From: Azospirillum canadense
Lineage (GTDB): Bacteria > Pseudomonadota > Alphaproteobacteria > Azospirillales > Azospirillaceae
DNA length: 64,000 nucleotides
Assembly: GCF_025961225.1 (NCBI RefSeq)
Contig: NZ_JAOQNG010000005.1
Span: forward strand, 62,001 to 126,000
Direction of reading: 5' to 3'
Shown: positions 9,146 through 16,878 of the stretch, piece after piece
Position numbering within the stretch: position 1 is the stretch's first letter
Layout: each line of letters opens with the position of its first letter
Notes under the pieces: generated by a model
Told to the model about the DNA's origin: nothing
What the model saw: only the letters and a program-made list of their open reading frames with translations
Database searches by the model: none
Translations under genes and position numbers: made by a program

Positions 9146-9165
9146 CACGACAGCATAACGCGACA
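9146..9165. promoter_or_regulatory. res subsite next to the resolvase start
   Basis: On the minus strand this reads TGTCGCGTTATGCTGTCGTG, with two TGTCG half-sites, the pattern bound by small serine resolvases. It lies 7 bases upstream of the resolvase ATG. The matching distal subsite is at 12339-12367, beyond the inserted transposon. Confidence 0.5.
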
Positions 9166-9181
9166 GGTTTTGCAACAGGCG

Positions 9182-9190
9182 CCACTACAG
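9182..9190. repeat. Left 9-bp direct repeat flanking the Tn402-like element
   Basis: CCACTACAG immediately before the left inverted repeat; an identical copy follows the right end at 12310-12318. It is read as the target duplication, although related elements usually make 5 bp. Confidence 0.75.
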
Positions 9191-9228
9191 TGTGACCTTC
9201 AGAGATAAGTGGCGGTCTTTCTCCAGCG

Positions 9229-10047
9229 CTATGTGGCGCCGATGACGAGCGTACTCCGCGCGGCCTCGACCACATCGTCGGTGATCACAGACAGGCCGTT
9301 GATTTTCAGGATGCGCCCGATTTGGACGAACAGGCGATGGAGCAGGCGGAAATTGCCGCCCGTGATCCGCGCGATTGACGCCATGGCCTGGGCATCGGTG
9401 AAGTCGGCCTCGTCGAGGGCAAGCCCGAGCTGCCGCCAGTGGCGGGTGAGCACGAAGGCGAGTTCGTCGCCCTTCAAAGGGCGGTAGTGATGGGCAAACC
9501 CGACGCGGCTGTAGAGCTGCGGGTAGCGCGCCAGGCGCTTCTCGATGCCGGGCATGCCGATGAGGATCACGCCGATGCCGGTTCTGTCGAACACGTCGCG
9601 CAGGTGCTCGAGCGCCGGGGTCGAGAGCCGCTCGGCCTCATCGACGATGAGCAACTCGGCGGGATTGGGGGTGAATCCCGTGCGAATGAGGTCCTCGCGG
9701 TGCAGGTGCGCGTCGATGCAGACGCCCGCCCGCGTGACCAGCGTGTCGATGCCGTCGCGCAGCTCGCGAAACGGGCAGCAGACCGTGGGCGTGTAGAAGA
9801 CGGTCCGGGTCCCGGCGACCGCCGCGTACACCTTGGCATCGGACGGCTGGCGTGGCCCCCATTCGACGAGCAGGGGCTCGGCAACATCCCACTTCGCGTA
9901 GCGCCGCGCCGACAGGGTCTTGCCGACGCCGGCAGCACCGAAGCAAAGGCCGATATAGCGGTGCTTGCGCACGGCATCGGCGAACTCGGAAAAGCGCCGG
10001 TGTTCCTTCGTCGCGATGAACGCACCTGTCCGCTCGCCACCGGTCAC
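9229..10047 (-). CDS. TniB/TnsC-like transposition ATPase
   Basis: A 272-residue AAA+ ATPase with Walker A GAAGVGKT (about 38-45) and Walker B ELLIVDEAERL. Such proteins bind target DNA as ATP-dependent filaments and recruit the DDE transposase. The GTG start at 10047 overlaps the tniA stop (10044) by 4 bp. The final codons IGAT and the stop are encoded within the left terminal inverted repeat, so the gene fills the element to its edge. Confidence 0.88.
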   Translation of the reverse strand: MTGGERTGAFIATKEHRRFSEFADAVRKHRYIGLCFGAAGVGKTLSARRYAKWDVAEPLLVEWGPRQPSDAKVYAAVAGTRTVFYTPTVCCPFRELRDGIDTLVTRAGVCIDAHLHREDLIRTGFTPNPAELLIVDEAERLSTPALEHLRDVFDRTGIGVILIGMPGIEKRLARYPQLYSRVGFAHHYRPLKGDELAFVLTRHWRQLGLALDEADFTDAQAMASIARITGGNFRLLHRLFVQIGRILKINGLSVITDDVVEAARSTLVIGAT

Positions 10048-11519
10048 GGATCATCCTCCTCGTAGAGACGCAACCGCGGCCGGGCCGGTGAGGCCGCCGG
10101 TCGCGGCGGTGGGACCTGCCTCGACGGCTGGTCGTGGTGGGGCAGGAAGTCGGCCACCTTCGCCACGCGCTCGTTGATCGCGGTGCGCAAGGACCGGCGA
10201 TGAGCACGTCGGGCCGCCTGGATGTCCTTGAGCGTCACCACCTCCCCGGCGTGTTCCTCGCTCACCGCGCGGCAGAGGAAGCCGCCGCGGTGGAAGAGCC
10301 GGATCTCGGACAGGTCGCGGGGGTCGTAGCGGACGGTGACCGCCTCGCCGATGAAGCCTGCGAGCGTCGGGGCGACGTAGCGCAGTCCTTGGAAGCGGAC
10401 GCCGTCACGCCGCACGCGGCGCGGCTCGGCATGCTGGACCAGCAGGAGGTCGAGGTCCTCGAGGCTGTCGGGAAGGCGGGGCAGAAAGCCCTCGCTACGC
10501 CACGCGTCGAGCGGTGTCTCACCAATCTCGCCGTGGATGCGGGCGTGGTAGGTGCCGGCGATGAAGGCGCCGACCTCATGGTCGAGCCGCGCCAGCGACA
10601 GTGTCGGGGGCGATGCGGGCCTTTCCTTGACAAGATACCCAGGCAGTTCGGGCAACAGCTCGGTGTTGAGCGTGCCGAACAGGCGCTCGACTTTGCCCCG
10701 ACCCTGTGGGCGGCCGACGGCGGAGTAGACGACCTGGAACCGCAGGTCCGCCGCCACTCGGTCAAGGTGCCGGCTGGTGAAATCGCTGCCGTGGTCGACG
10801 TAGAGAACGTCCGGCACGCCGCAGACCGGCCAAGCGGGGTCGGCCTTGCGCCAGATCGCATGGCGAAGCGCAAGGCAGGTGTTGAGCACACAAGGCGCGC
10901 CGAGGAACACCAAGTACCCGGCGATCGCGCGGGAGCGATCGTCGATGACGGTGGTGAGCCACGGCCGCGCCGGCTTCCCGCTTTCGTCGAGGATGAGGAC
11001 GTCGAGTTGCGTGTGGTCGGCTTGCCAGAGCGCGTTGGGCGTCTCGGCGCGGTGCCGATGGATCAGCTCGTAACGGTTGCGGTAGGCGACCGGTCCGTCC
11101 AGCGCGAGCGTCACGATCGCCGGGTCCAGGCTCGCGAGGATGGCGTGGACCGTGCCGTAGGACGGCGCACGCCATCCCTGCGCCGCGGCGACGTCACAGA
11201 CCCGACGGTGGATGGCGGCGGCCGACAGTCGCGGCCGTTTCAACCCCATACCCTCGATCAATGTGACGAGGTCGTCGGGCGAGCGACGCGCACCGGCATC
11301 GCTGCGGCTACGACGCGCGAGGCTGGCCAGCCCGTCCCGGCGGTAACAGGCGAGCCAACGCTGCGCTGTTCGCAGTGGCACGCCGGCGTCGGCGGCCGCG
11401 CGCGCCAAGGGGACGCCGTCCTCAAGGTGCGGCCGCAAGGCGGCGAAGCGCGCCATCGCCTGCGCTTGGCCCTCCTCGGTCAGGGTCGCGAACGAAGCCG
11501 TCGTCCTCTCCCGAGCCAT
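10044..11519 (-). CDS. TniA-like DDE transposase (Mu/Tn402 type)
   Basis: A 491-residue rve-family integrase/transposase. The N-terminal helix-turn-helix region (VPLARAAADAGVPLRTAQRW) is followed by the catalytic core with D in WQADHTQLDV, D in YVDHGSDFTS and E in GRGKVERLFG, then a Mu-transposase C-terminal beta-barrel. The ATG at 11519 has GGGAGG seven bases upstream; an earlier in-frame ATG (11558) lacks a signal. It is first gene of a two-gene unit with the TniB-like ATPase. Confidence 0.9.
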   Translation of the reverse strand: MARERTTASFATLTEEGQAQAMARFAALRPHLEDGVPLARAAADAGVPLRTAQRWLACYRRDGLASLARRSRSDAGARRSPDDLVTLIEGMGLKRPRLSAAAIHRRVCDVAAAQGWRAPSYGTVHAILASLDPAIVTLALDGPVAYRNRYELIHRHRAETPNALWQADHTQLDVLILDESGKPARPWLTTVIDDRSRAIAGYLVFLGAPCVLNTCLALRHAIWRKADPAWPVCGVPDVLYVDHGSDFTSRHLDRVAADLRFQVVYSAVGRPQGRGKVERLFGTLNTELLPELPGYLVKERPASPPTLSLARLDHEVGAFIAGTYHARIHGEIGETPLDAWRSEGFLPRLPDSLEDLDLLLVQHAEPRRVRRDGVRFQGLRYVAPTLAGFIGEAVTVRYDPRDLSEIRLFHRGGFLCRAVSEEHAGEVVTLKDIQAARRAHRRSLRTAINERVAKVADFLPHHDQPSRQVPPPRPAASPARPRLRLYEEDDP

Positions 11520-11635
11520 GACCGCCTCCCGAAACCGGCGATCCCCCTTCGTCCGCAAGGGGATCGCTCAACGGACGGTTCGCACCGCGCCGTCCATGCC
11601 GTTCGGATCACGGAGCTTTCTATCTCATTGAGATG

Positions 11636-11673
11636 GTACGATGATCCTTTCATTGAAGGGGCCCCAATCGTAC
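11636..11673. promoter_or_regulatory. Candidate res site of the transposon resolvase
   Basis: Inverted repeat GTACGAT (11636-11642) and ATCGTAC (11667-11673) in the intergenic space between the divergent transposase and resolvase genes, preceded by the small palindrome TCTCATTGAGA. This is where a Tn402-type element carries res. Confidence 0.4.
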
Positions 11674-11682
11674 GCTTCGGCC

Positions 11683-12249
11683 ATGTCCGCGATCACCATC
11701 GGTTATGCCCGCTGCTCGACCGACAAGCAGGACCTCGCCGCCCAGCGGGCCGCGCTTGAGCGCCTCGGCGTGCCACCCGAGCGCATCTACACCGACCATG
11801 GGCTGACCGGCACGAGCCGGGCCCGGCCAGGGCTCGACCAGGCGCTCGCCGCCGTGCGCGCCGGCGACACGCTCGTTGTGCCGAAGCTTGATCGGCTGGC
11901 ACGCTCGGTCCCCGACGCGCGCGCCATCGCCGATGAGCTGGTCGCCCGTGGCGTCAAGCTTGCGCTCGGCTCGAGCGTCTACGACCCGGCCGACCCGATG
12001 GGGAAGATGTTCTTCAACATCCTCGCCACCTTTGCCGAATTCGAGGCCGACCTCATCCGCCTGCGTACGCGCGAGGGCATGGCGATCGCTCGCGCCCGCG
12101 GCAAGCTGCGCGGCAAACAGCCCAAGCTCTCCGACAAGCAGCAGCGCGAATTGCGCCGTATGCACGACACCGGTGACTACTCAATCAGCGATTTGGCCGA
12201 GCTGTTCTCGGTCTCGCGCCCCACCGTCTACCGCACCCTCGCCCGGTAG
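11683..12249 (+). CDS. Transposon-encoded serine resolvase
   Basis: A 188-residue small serine recombinase: IGYARCSTDKQDLAAQ with the catalytic serine at residue 11, PKLDRLARS, the E-helix EFEADLIRLRTREGMA, and a C-terminal HTH (YSISDLAELFSVSRPTVYR). It resolves cointegrates of the Tn402-like element. It diverges from the transposase. ATG 11683 is chosen because the conserved beta strand begins three residues later; an upstream in-frame ATG at 11641 would add 14 atypical residues. Confidence 0.88.
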   Translation: MSAITIGYARCSTDKQDLAAQRAALERLGVPPERIYTDHGLTGTSRARPGLDQALAAVRAGDTLVVPKLDRLARSVPDARAIADELVARGVKLALGSSVYDPADPMGKMFFNILATFAEFEADLIRLRTREGMAIARARGKLRGKQPKLSDKQQRELRRMHDTGDYSISDLAELFSVSRPTVYRTLAR

Positions 12250-12309
12250 CGACATCATGTGCGCCACATAGCGTTGGAAAAAGACCGCCACTTATCTCTG
12301 AAGGTCACA

Positions 12310-12318
12310 CCACTACAG
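12310..12318. repeat. Right 9-bp direct repeat flanking the Tn402-like element
   Basis: CCACTACAG, identical to 9182-9190 on the other side of the transposon. Confidence 0.75.
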
Positions 12319-12338
12319 CTTCCCGGTTGCGCCGATCC

Positions 12339-12367
12339 TGTCGCATAACCGCTCGTTTATGCGACTA
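12339..12367. promoter_or_regulatory. Distal res subsite (crossover-type inverted repeat)
   Basis: TGTCGCATAA and TTATGCGAC form a perfect 9-bp inverted repeat around an 8-nt centre, 29 bp in all. The TGTCGC half-site is shared with the subsite at 9146-9165 next to the resolvase gene. Removing the transposon would put the two within about 45 bp, the scale of a normal res region. Confidence 0.55.
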
Positions 12368-12401
12368 CGGAACGGTTGCGGCACGGCGCCGCAAAGGCGG
12401 C

Positions 12402-12430
12402 TTGACAGGCTCCGGTACACACAGAAAGTA
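12402..12430 (+). promoter_or_regulatory. Possible promoter of the toxin-antitoxin operon
   Basis: TTGACA (12402-12407), a 17-bp spacer and AAAGTA (12425-12430) upstream of the BrnT-type gene. The -10 is poor; a TATATT at about 12475 close to the start codon is an alternative. Confidence 0.3.
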
Positions 12431-12488
12431 CGGGTAGGCCGCACTTTTCCACTCGACGCCGCTACGGCCCAGCCGTATATTCCTTCTC

Positions 12489-12758
12489 ATGATCACGCAC
12501 CGCTGGAACCCCGCCAAGGCCGCCCTGAACCTCGCCAACCACGGCGTGCCGTTCGAACTGGCGGAGGTCCTCTTCACCGGCCCGGTGCAGGAAGTGACGG
12601 ACATCCGTCGCGAATATGGCGAAGTCCGCATCCAGGCCTATGGCCGCATCAACGGCCGCCTGTTCCAGTGCGTGTACACGTGGCGGGATGAAGGGCGCAC
12701 CCGCTGGATCATCTCTTTCCGCAAGGCCAACAAACGCGAGGAACGCCGCTATGGCTGA
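12489..12758 (+). CDS. brnT: BrnT-family toxin
   Basis: An 89-residue BrnT-type ribonuclease toxin. It begins MITHRWNPAKAALNLANHGV, with the family features WDP/WNP-KA-N-HGV, the FELAEVLF segment, D-x-RREYGEVR and a C-terminal R-W-IISFRKAN-REERRYG. The fold is RelE-like and the predicted activity is mRNA cleavage that halts growth. The stop overlaps the antitoxin start by 8 bp. Toxin-first order is usual for brnTA. Confidence 0.88.
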   Translation: MITHRWNPAKAALNLANHGVPFELAEVLFTGPVQEVTDIRREYGEVRIQAYGRINGRLFQCVYTWRDEGRTRWIISFRKANKREERRYG

Positions 12759-13128
12759 CACGACCAAGCTCTCACCGGCGGCCCAGGCCGCCCTGGCGGC
12801 GATGGACTGGAAAGCCATCGACGCCATGACCGACGACGACATTGCACGCCAGATCGCCGCCAACCCCGACGCCGTGGACCTCGGCAACGCGCCTCCGGAA
12901 GCGCTGCGCGTGGTGCACCCGTCCGGCGGCGTGGCCGTGCGGGCGATCCGCGGCAAGCTCGATCTAACCCAGGCTGAATTTGCCGCCCGCTTCGGGTTCT
13001 CGATCGGCGCGGTGCGCGATTGGGAGCAGGGGCGCAAGCAGCCCGACGCGCAGGCCCGCGTGCTGCTGCTGCTGATCGACCAGGCCCCCGACATGGTGGC
13101 CGACGCGGTGCGCGCCGTCGCCGCCTGA
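12751..13128 (+). CDS. XRE-family antitoxin partner of the BrnT toxin
   Basis: A 125-residue protein. The central domain RAIRGKLDLTQAEFAARFGF, then SIGAVRDWEQGRKQPDAQAR, is a textbook XRE/HigA-like helix-turn-helix. The N-terminal 55 residues are acidic (DAMTDDDIARQIAANPDA) and could cap the toxin. The usual BrnT partner BrnA has a ribbon-helix-helix fold, so this is a non-canonical pairing, though XRE partners are known for related toxins. The ATG at 12751 lies inside brnT. Confidence 0.85.
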   Translation: MADTTKLSPAAQAALAAMDWKAIDAMTDDDIARQIAANPDAVDLGNAPPEALRVVHPSGGVAVRAIRGKLDLTQAEFAARFGFSIGAVRDWEQGRKQPDAQARVLLLLIDQAPDMVADAVRAVAA

Positions 13129-13152
13129 CCGCCCTTCCCCGTCCTGCTAACC

Positions 13153-13175
13153 AGGCCGCCTTCGGGCGGCCTTTT
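13153..13175 (+). terminator. Rho-independent terminator of the TA operon
   Basis: GGCCGCC, loop TTCG, GGCGGCC followed by TTTTC, 25 bases after the antitoxin stop. Confidence 0.85.
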
Positions 13176-13188
13176 CTTTGGCCGCGAA

Positions 13189-14618
13189 AGGACCCGAGTT
13201 GGCACGAGCTGATGTCGCTGGCGTGGAAGCACGAGGTTCCCAATCTGGCCTGGCGCACCAACCAGAAGAACGGTCACTTTGCCCGCGCCGTCCTGTCTTA
13301 CCTTTGGAACCAGGTAGAACAAGGAACCGCGTGCCCGACGGGCATGGCTTACGCCTCTTATGCAGGCTTCGAGGCCGAACCGGCCCTGGCCATCTGGGCA
13401 GAAAAAGCCAAGGGCACCGAGTACGAGTTCAGCCGCAAGGAGGTGGGTGACAAGCCATCCGTCGTGATCGGCTACGCGATGACCGAGAAGCAGGGCGGCT
13501 CGGATCTCCGCGAGACACAGACCACGGCCCGCTACTCGCATTCGGCTGACTACCATGGGACGACGGCGCACTGGTACGAGTTGACCGGCCACAAATGGTT
13601 CTGTTCGGTGCCGCAGTCCGATGGCTTCTTCACCTTGGCCAAGGTCGACGGCGAGGTGACCTGCTTCTTTCTCCCGCGCACGCTTCCCGATGGGAGCTAC
13701 AACCGCTTCTTCGTGCAGCGCCTCAAGGACAAGGCCGGCAACAAGTCCAACGCATCGAGCGAAGTGGAATATGCCGGAACCTTGGCCATTCGCGTCGGTG
13801 AGGAGGGCCGGGGCATTCGGGAGATCCTGTCTCATGCGCATCTGACCCGGCTGGACTTCGCCATCGGCTCGGCCGGCCTGATGCGCCAGTCGCTGACGCT
13901 TGCGCTGAGGCACACCACGACCCGCAACGCCTTCGGCACGACGATCGCTGACCGCCCGATGATGACCAATGTGCTGGCGGACTTGGCCGTGGAGGTCGAA
14001 GCGGCGACCCTGATGGCGCTCCGCGTGGCCAAGGCCACGGACCAGCTGGCGAGTGTCGAGCAGGAAAGGCTGCTCGCCCGTGTGGCAACACCCACCGCGA
14101 AGTTTTTCAACTGCTCGCGCGCGCCCTCCGTCGCCTACGAGGCGCTGCAATGCCATGGCGGCAATGGCTTCATTGAGGAAAACCCGATGGCGCGTTTGTA
14201 TCGGGAAGCCCCGCTCAACAGCGTCTGGGAAGGCACCGCCAATATGATGTGCATGGACGTGCGCCGCGCTATGCTGAAGGACCCGCGCACGATCGACGCT
14301 CTGTTCGATGAAGTCCGGCCCCTGGCCGGTCAGGACGCACGCTTCGACGCGATGGTCCAGCACGCCGAGCGCTTGGTCCGCGAGGCGGGGGCGGATGAGT
14401 TTCTCGCTCGCCCGATGACCGAAGCGGTGGCGCGGGTGCTTCAGGGGGCCGAACTGCTGCGACACAGCACCCAAGAGGTGGCTGATGTTTTCCTCAGCAC
14501 GCGAAACCCGGGCGTTGCGGGGGCGTGGGGTTGCCATTATGGCACCCTGGCGGTAACCGTCACCCAGCCCGTCGCCAAGACCATCGTGCAACGCGCGATG
14601 GTCACCGAGGGATGCTGA
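13189..14618 (+). pseudogene. AidB-like acyl-CoA dehydrogenase, N-terminus missing
   Basis: Clear homology to the AidB/acyl-CoA dehydrogenase family begins abruptly at DPSWHELM, which corresponds to about residue 85 of E. coli AidB, immediately after the TA terminator. The rest is intact: GYAMTEKQGGSDLRETQT (FAD-binding loop), HKWFCSVPQSDGFF, the catalytic-region glycine/arginine stretch, and CHGGNGFIEENPMARLYREA near the C-terminus. AidB is a flavoprotein that binds DNA during alkylation stress. An internal ATG at 13212 could give 468 residues, but the missing N-terminal domain argues for a decayed gene left by the recombination that placed the TA module here. Confidence 0.8.
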
Positions 14619-14711
14619 CGCTGGCGGGATCGTCCCTCTGCGGTGCCGGATGGGTGGCGGCGCTGAGAGACGGGGACGTTGGCACGACATCGCCCTAAAA
14701 GCGTGCCCCGC

Positions 14712-14761
14712 GTCGATGCCTGCGGTCGCTGACCTTGACGTCAGCGACCGCAGGCATCGAC
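14712..14761. repeat. Perfect 22-bp inverted repeat (long hairpin)
   Basis: Arms starting GTCGATGCCTGCGGTCGCTG are perfectly complementary across a 6-nt CTTGAC loop. It lies between the aidB remnant and the Lrp gene that converges on it. No T-tract follows on either strand, so it is not a standard terminator; it may be a palindromic element or RNA-stabilising hairpin. Confidence 0.7.
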
Positions 14762-14865
14762 CCTACGGACATATGCGCAGGACGAGGGATGTCATGACGT
14801 TTGCCCAGCAAACAACGGTGAGGCCGATTGGGCCGAGAACGATGGCCATCCCTGGAACTGGATGA

Positions 14866-15318
14866 TCAAATCGGAAGCGGCCTGTTTTGAAAAATGCTCT
14901 TCATCACAAGCGTTGATGTCAAACGCAACACGCTCGGCAGAGCCGACAGCCTCTCGTCGTAGAGGCGCTGGAAACTCGTCAGGTCCTTTGTGACAACATG
15001 AACCATATAGTCCGGATCGCCGAACAGGCGTTGCGCATCGGTAATTTCCTGGATGCTCCACAACGCGTTCTCAAATTGCGTCACGCTGTCCTTGTTTGCT
15101 TCCCGCAGCGTCACGAACACGATCGCGGAAAACGTAAGACCGACGGAGGCCGGGTCGATGTTCGCCCGGTAGCCGCGGATCACGCCGGCCTGTTCGAGCG
15201 CCCGCACGCGGCGATGGCACGGCGAAAGGCTGAGCCCGATACGGTCGCCAAGCTCCGTAACAGAAAGTCGTCCGTCTTTCTGCAGTTCAGCAAGGATTTT
15301 CCGGTCCGTGTCATCCAT
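14866..15318 (-). CDS. Lrp/AsnC-family transcriptional regulator
   Basis: A 150-residue Lrp-type regulator. The N-terminal HTH (MDDTDRKILAELQKDGRLSV, then TELGDRIGLSLSPCHRRVRAL) is followed by a RAM ligand-binding domain (AIVFVTLREAN to VMKSIF). It diverges from a LysE-family exporter gene 117 bp away; such pairs usually mean the regulator senses an amino acid and switches on its efflux. The intergenic region should hold the shared operator. Confidence 0.92.
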   Translation of the reverse strand: MDDTDRKILAELQKDGRLSVTELGDRIGLSLSPCHRRVRALEQAGVIRGYRANIDPASVGLTFSAIVFVTLREANKDSVTQFENALWSIQEITDAQRLFGDPDYMVHVVTKDLTSFQRLYDERLSALPSVLRLTSTLVMKSIFQNRPLPI

Positions 15319-15434
15319 GCGGGAGATTTTGCCTCATTCGCCCGCTCTTGGGCAAGAGTTAGGGAGCACTTCCCTCGACGCTCACGCTATCTTCGCGTTC
15401 GTGGCTCGCGTGCCTGGAAAAGGATGGGCGGACA

Positions 15435-16049
15435 ATGGACACAGGGATGCTGGCGGCGTTCTGGGCCGTCTCCTTTGCACTGGTGATGACGCCGGGAGCG
15501 GATTGGGCGTACGCGATTTCCGCCGGCTTGCGTGACAGAGCGATCGCCCCTGCCGTGACCGGCATGCTGCTCGGCTATCTGATGATAACGCTCGTGGTGG
15601 CGGCAGGGGTCGGTGCTCTGGTCGCGAGCCTGCCCGCCGTCCTCACGGTCCTGACCGTCTTCGGCGCCGGATATTTGCTGTGGCTCGGCTTCGGGGTTCT
15701 GATGCATCCGCCGGTGCCGACGGCGGGTACGGACCAGAAAGGCACCCGGCTCGGCTGGATCCTTCGTGGATTCGGCATCAGCGGCATGAATCCGAAGGCG
15801 CTGCTGCTGTTCCTGGCGCTTCTTCCTCAGTTCACGAGCCCAACGGCACCGTGGTCCATTGCCGGGCAAATCACGGCCATGGGGTTCGTTCAAATCGTCA
15901 ACTGCGCTCTGGTTTATTCCCTGGTCGGCGTTGGATCCAAGGTCGTGTTGCGGACCCGTCCGACGGCGGCACGCCTGGTTGGTCAGCTTTCCGGCATGGC
16001 CATGATCGGCATCGCCATCCTCATCGTTGCGGAGCGGTTTGCATCATGA
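15435..16049 (+). CDS. LysE/RhtB-family amino-acid exporter
   Basis: A 204-residue inner-membrane protein with about six hydrophobic segments. It has the LysE-family N-terminal signature (FALVMTPGADWAYAISAGLRDR) and the conserved GFGISGMNPKALLLFLALLPQF in the middle. It likely exports an amino acid or related metabolite by proton exchange. Control by the adjacent Lrp-type regulator is inferred from divergence. Confidence 0.9.
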   Translation: MDTGMLAAFWAVSFALVMTPGADWAYAISAGLRDRAIAPAVTGMLLGYLMITLVVAAGVGALVASLPAVLTVLTVFGAGYLLWLGFGVLMHPPVPTAGTDQKGTRLGWILRGFGISGMNPKALLLFLALLPQFTSPTAPWSIAGQITAMGFVQIVNCALVYSLVGVGSKVVLRTRPTAARLVGQLSGMAMIGIAILIVAERFAS

Positions 16050-16340
16050 CGAACGCATCGATTCAGGGAGGGCATCCGCGGTCTTCGTGGGCCGCCTGGG
16101 CGACGCTCGCGCTGCCTCCGCTCCTATGGGCCGGCAACTTCGTCGTCGGCCGCGCCGCTAGCCAGGACGTGCCACCAATGATGCTGGCCTGCGCCCGGCA
16201 GCTCATCGCCCTGCTTATCCTGCTGCCGTTCGGATGGGCCAACATGCGCCGCGACCAGCCGCGTTACTGGCAACTCTACTGGCAGCTTCTTCCGCCGGCG
16301 CAGGCGTGTCCGCGCTCCACCCGGCGTCATCGGCCGGCGG
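16046..16340 (+). pseudogene. EamA/DMT-family transporter remnant
   Basis: Starts with ATG overlapping the lysE stop by 4 bp and reads MTNASIQGGHPRSSWAAWAT, then LPPLLWAGNFVVGRAASQDV and LACARQLIALLILLPFGWAN: the first two transmembrane helices of a DMT-family permease. After about 80 residues the frame loses similarity and the gene ends against the convergent isochorismatase gene. Roughly 200 residues of a normal EamA protein are missing. Confidence 0.75.
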
Positions 16341-16874
16341 CTACCGGATCAAGGCGATCGCCTCACGGAAACGCGGATGCTCGGCGGTTTGCAGCCACTC
16401 GAAGATCACCATCTCGGTCGTGACGATCTCCGCGCCGTGGCGCTGCAGGCGGCGCACCGCGGTTTCTTTGTTCTCCGGATGGCGCGACCCGATGGCGTCG
16501 CGCACAACATAGGTCTTCCGGGAGGCAGCGAGCAGGCCGAGCACGGTCTGCTGGACGCAGACGTGTGCCTCGCACCCGACGACGACGATGTGCCCGTCGG
16601 CGGGAACCCGGTCGAGAAACCCGCCTTCCCGGCAAGCGTCGAAGAACTGCTTGTGGAACAGGGGCCCCTGCTCGACGGCAAGGTCTGCAACGGTCGATCC
16701 GAGCCCCCTGGCATTCTGTTCGGTGAACAGGCACGGGACACCGAACAGCTCCGCCGCCTTGATCAGCCGGCTTGTGTTCCGGATCGCGATCTCGCCGTCA
16801 TGGATCACCGGCATGAGCCGTGATTGGAAATCGACGACGAGCAGAAGCGATCGCCTAGGGTCGATGGTCAGCAT
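16341..16874 (-). CDS. Isochorismatase-family cysteine hydrolase
   Basis: A 177-residue cysteine hydrolase. The catalytic triad of the family is visible: Asp in LLLVVDFQSRL, Lys in LFHKQFFDA and Cys in VGCEAHVCVQQT. Family members cleave isochorismate, nicotinamide, N-carbamoyl compounds or similar amides; the substrate here is unknown. It lies 4 bp downstream of the tetR gene on the same strand and is probably co-transcribed with it. Confidence 0.88.
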   Translation of the reverse strand: MLTIDPRRSLLLVVDFQSRLMPVIHDGEIAIRNTSRLIKAAELFGVPCLFTEQNARGLGSTVADLAVEQGPLFHKQFFDACREGGFLDRVPADGHIVVVGCEAHVCVQQTVLGLLAASRKTYVVRDAIGSRHPENKETAVRRLQRHGAEIVTTEMVIFEWLQTAEHPRFREAIALIR

Positions 16875-16878
16875 AACG

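Larger units (their letters stand above)
9191..12309. mobile_element. Tn402/Tn5053-like transposon (TniA-TniB-resolvase)
   Basis: A complete 3119-bp element. The terminal inverted repeats are 49 bp with two mismatches, 9191-9239 and 12261-12309, both beginning TGTGACCTTCAGAGATAAGT. It carries a TniA-like DDE transposase, a TniB-like ATPase and a resolvase; no TniQ gene is present. The tniB stop codon lies inside the left repeat. It separates a resolvase gene from its distal res subsite, fitting the known preference of Tn5053-family elements for res sites. Confidence 0.88.

Noticed and set aside
8524..12367. A single Tn3-family transposon
   Set aside because: No Tn3 transposase or 38-bp ends; the larger element has Tn402-type genes and repeats, and the first resolvase lies outside it.
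12462..14690. 742-codon open frame on the minus strand opposite the TA operon and aidB remnant
   Set aside because: Arg/Gly/His-rich antisense composition with no family resemblance; the plus-strand frames are recognisable genes.
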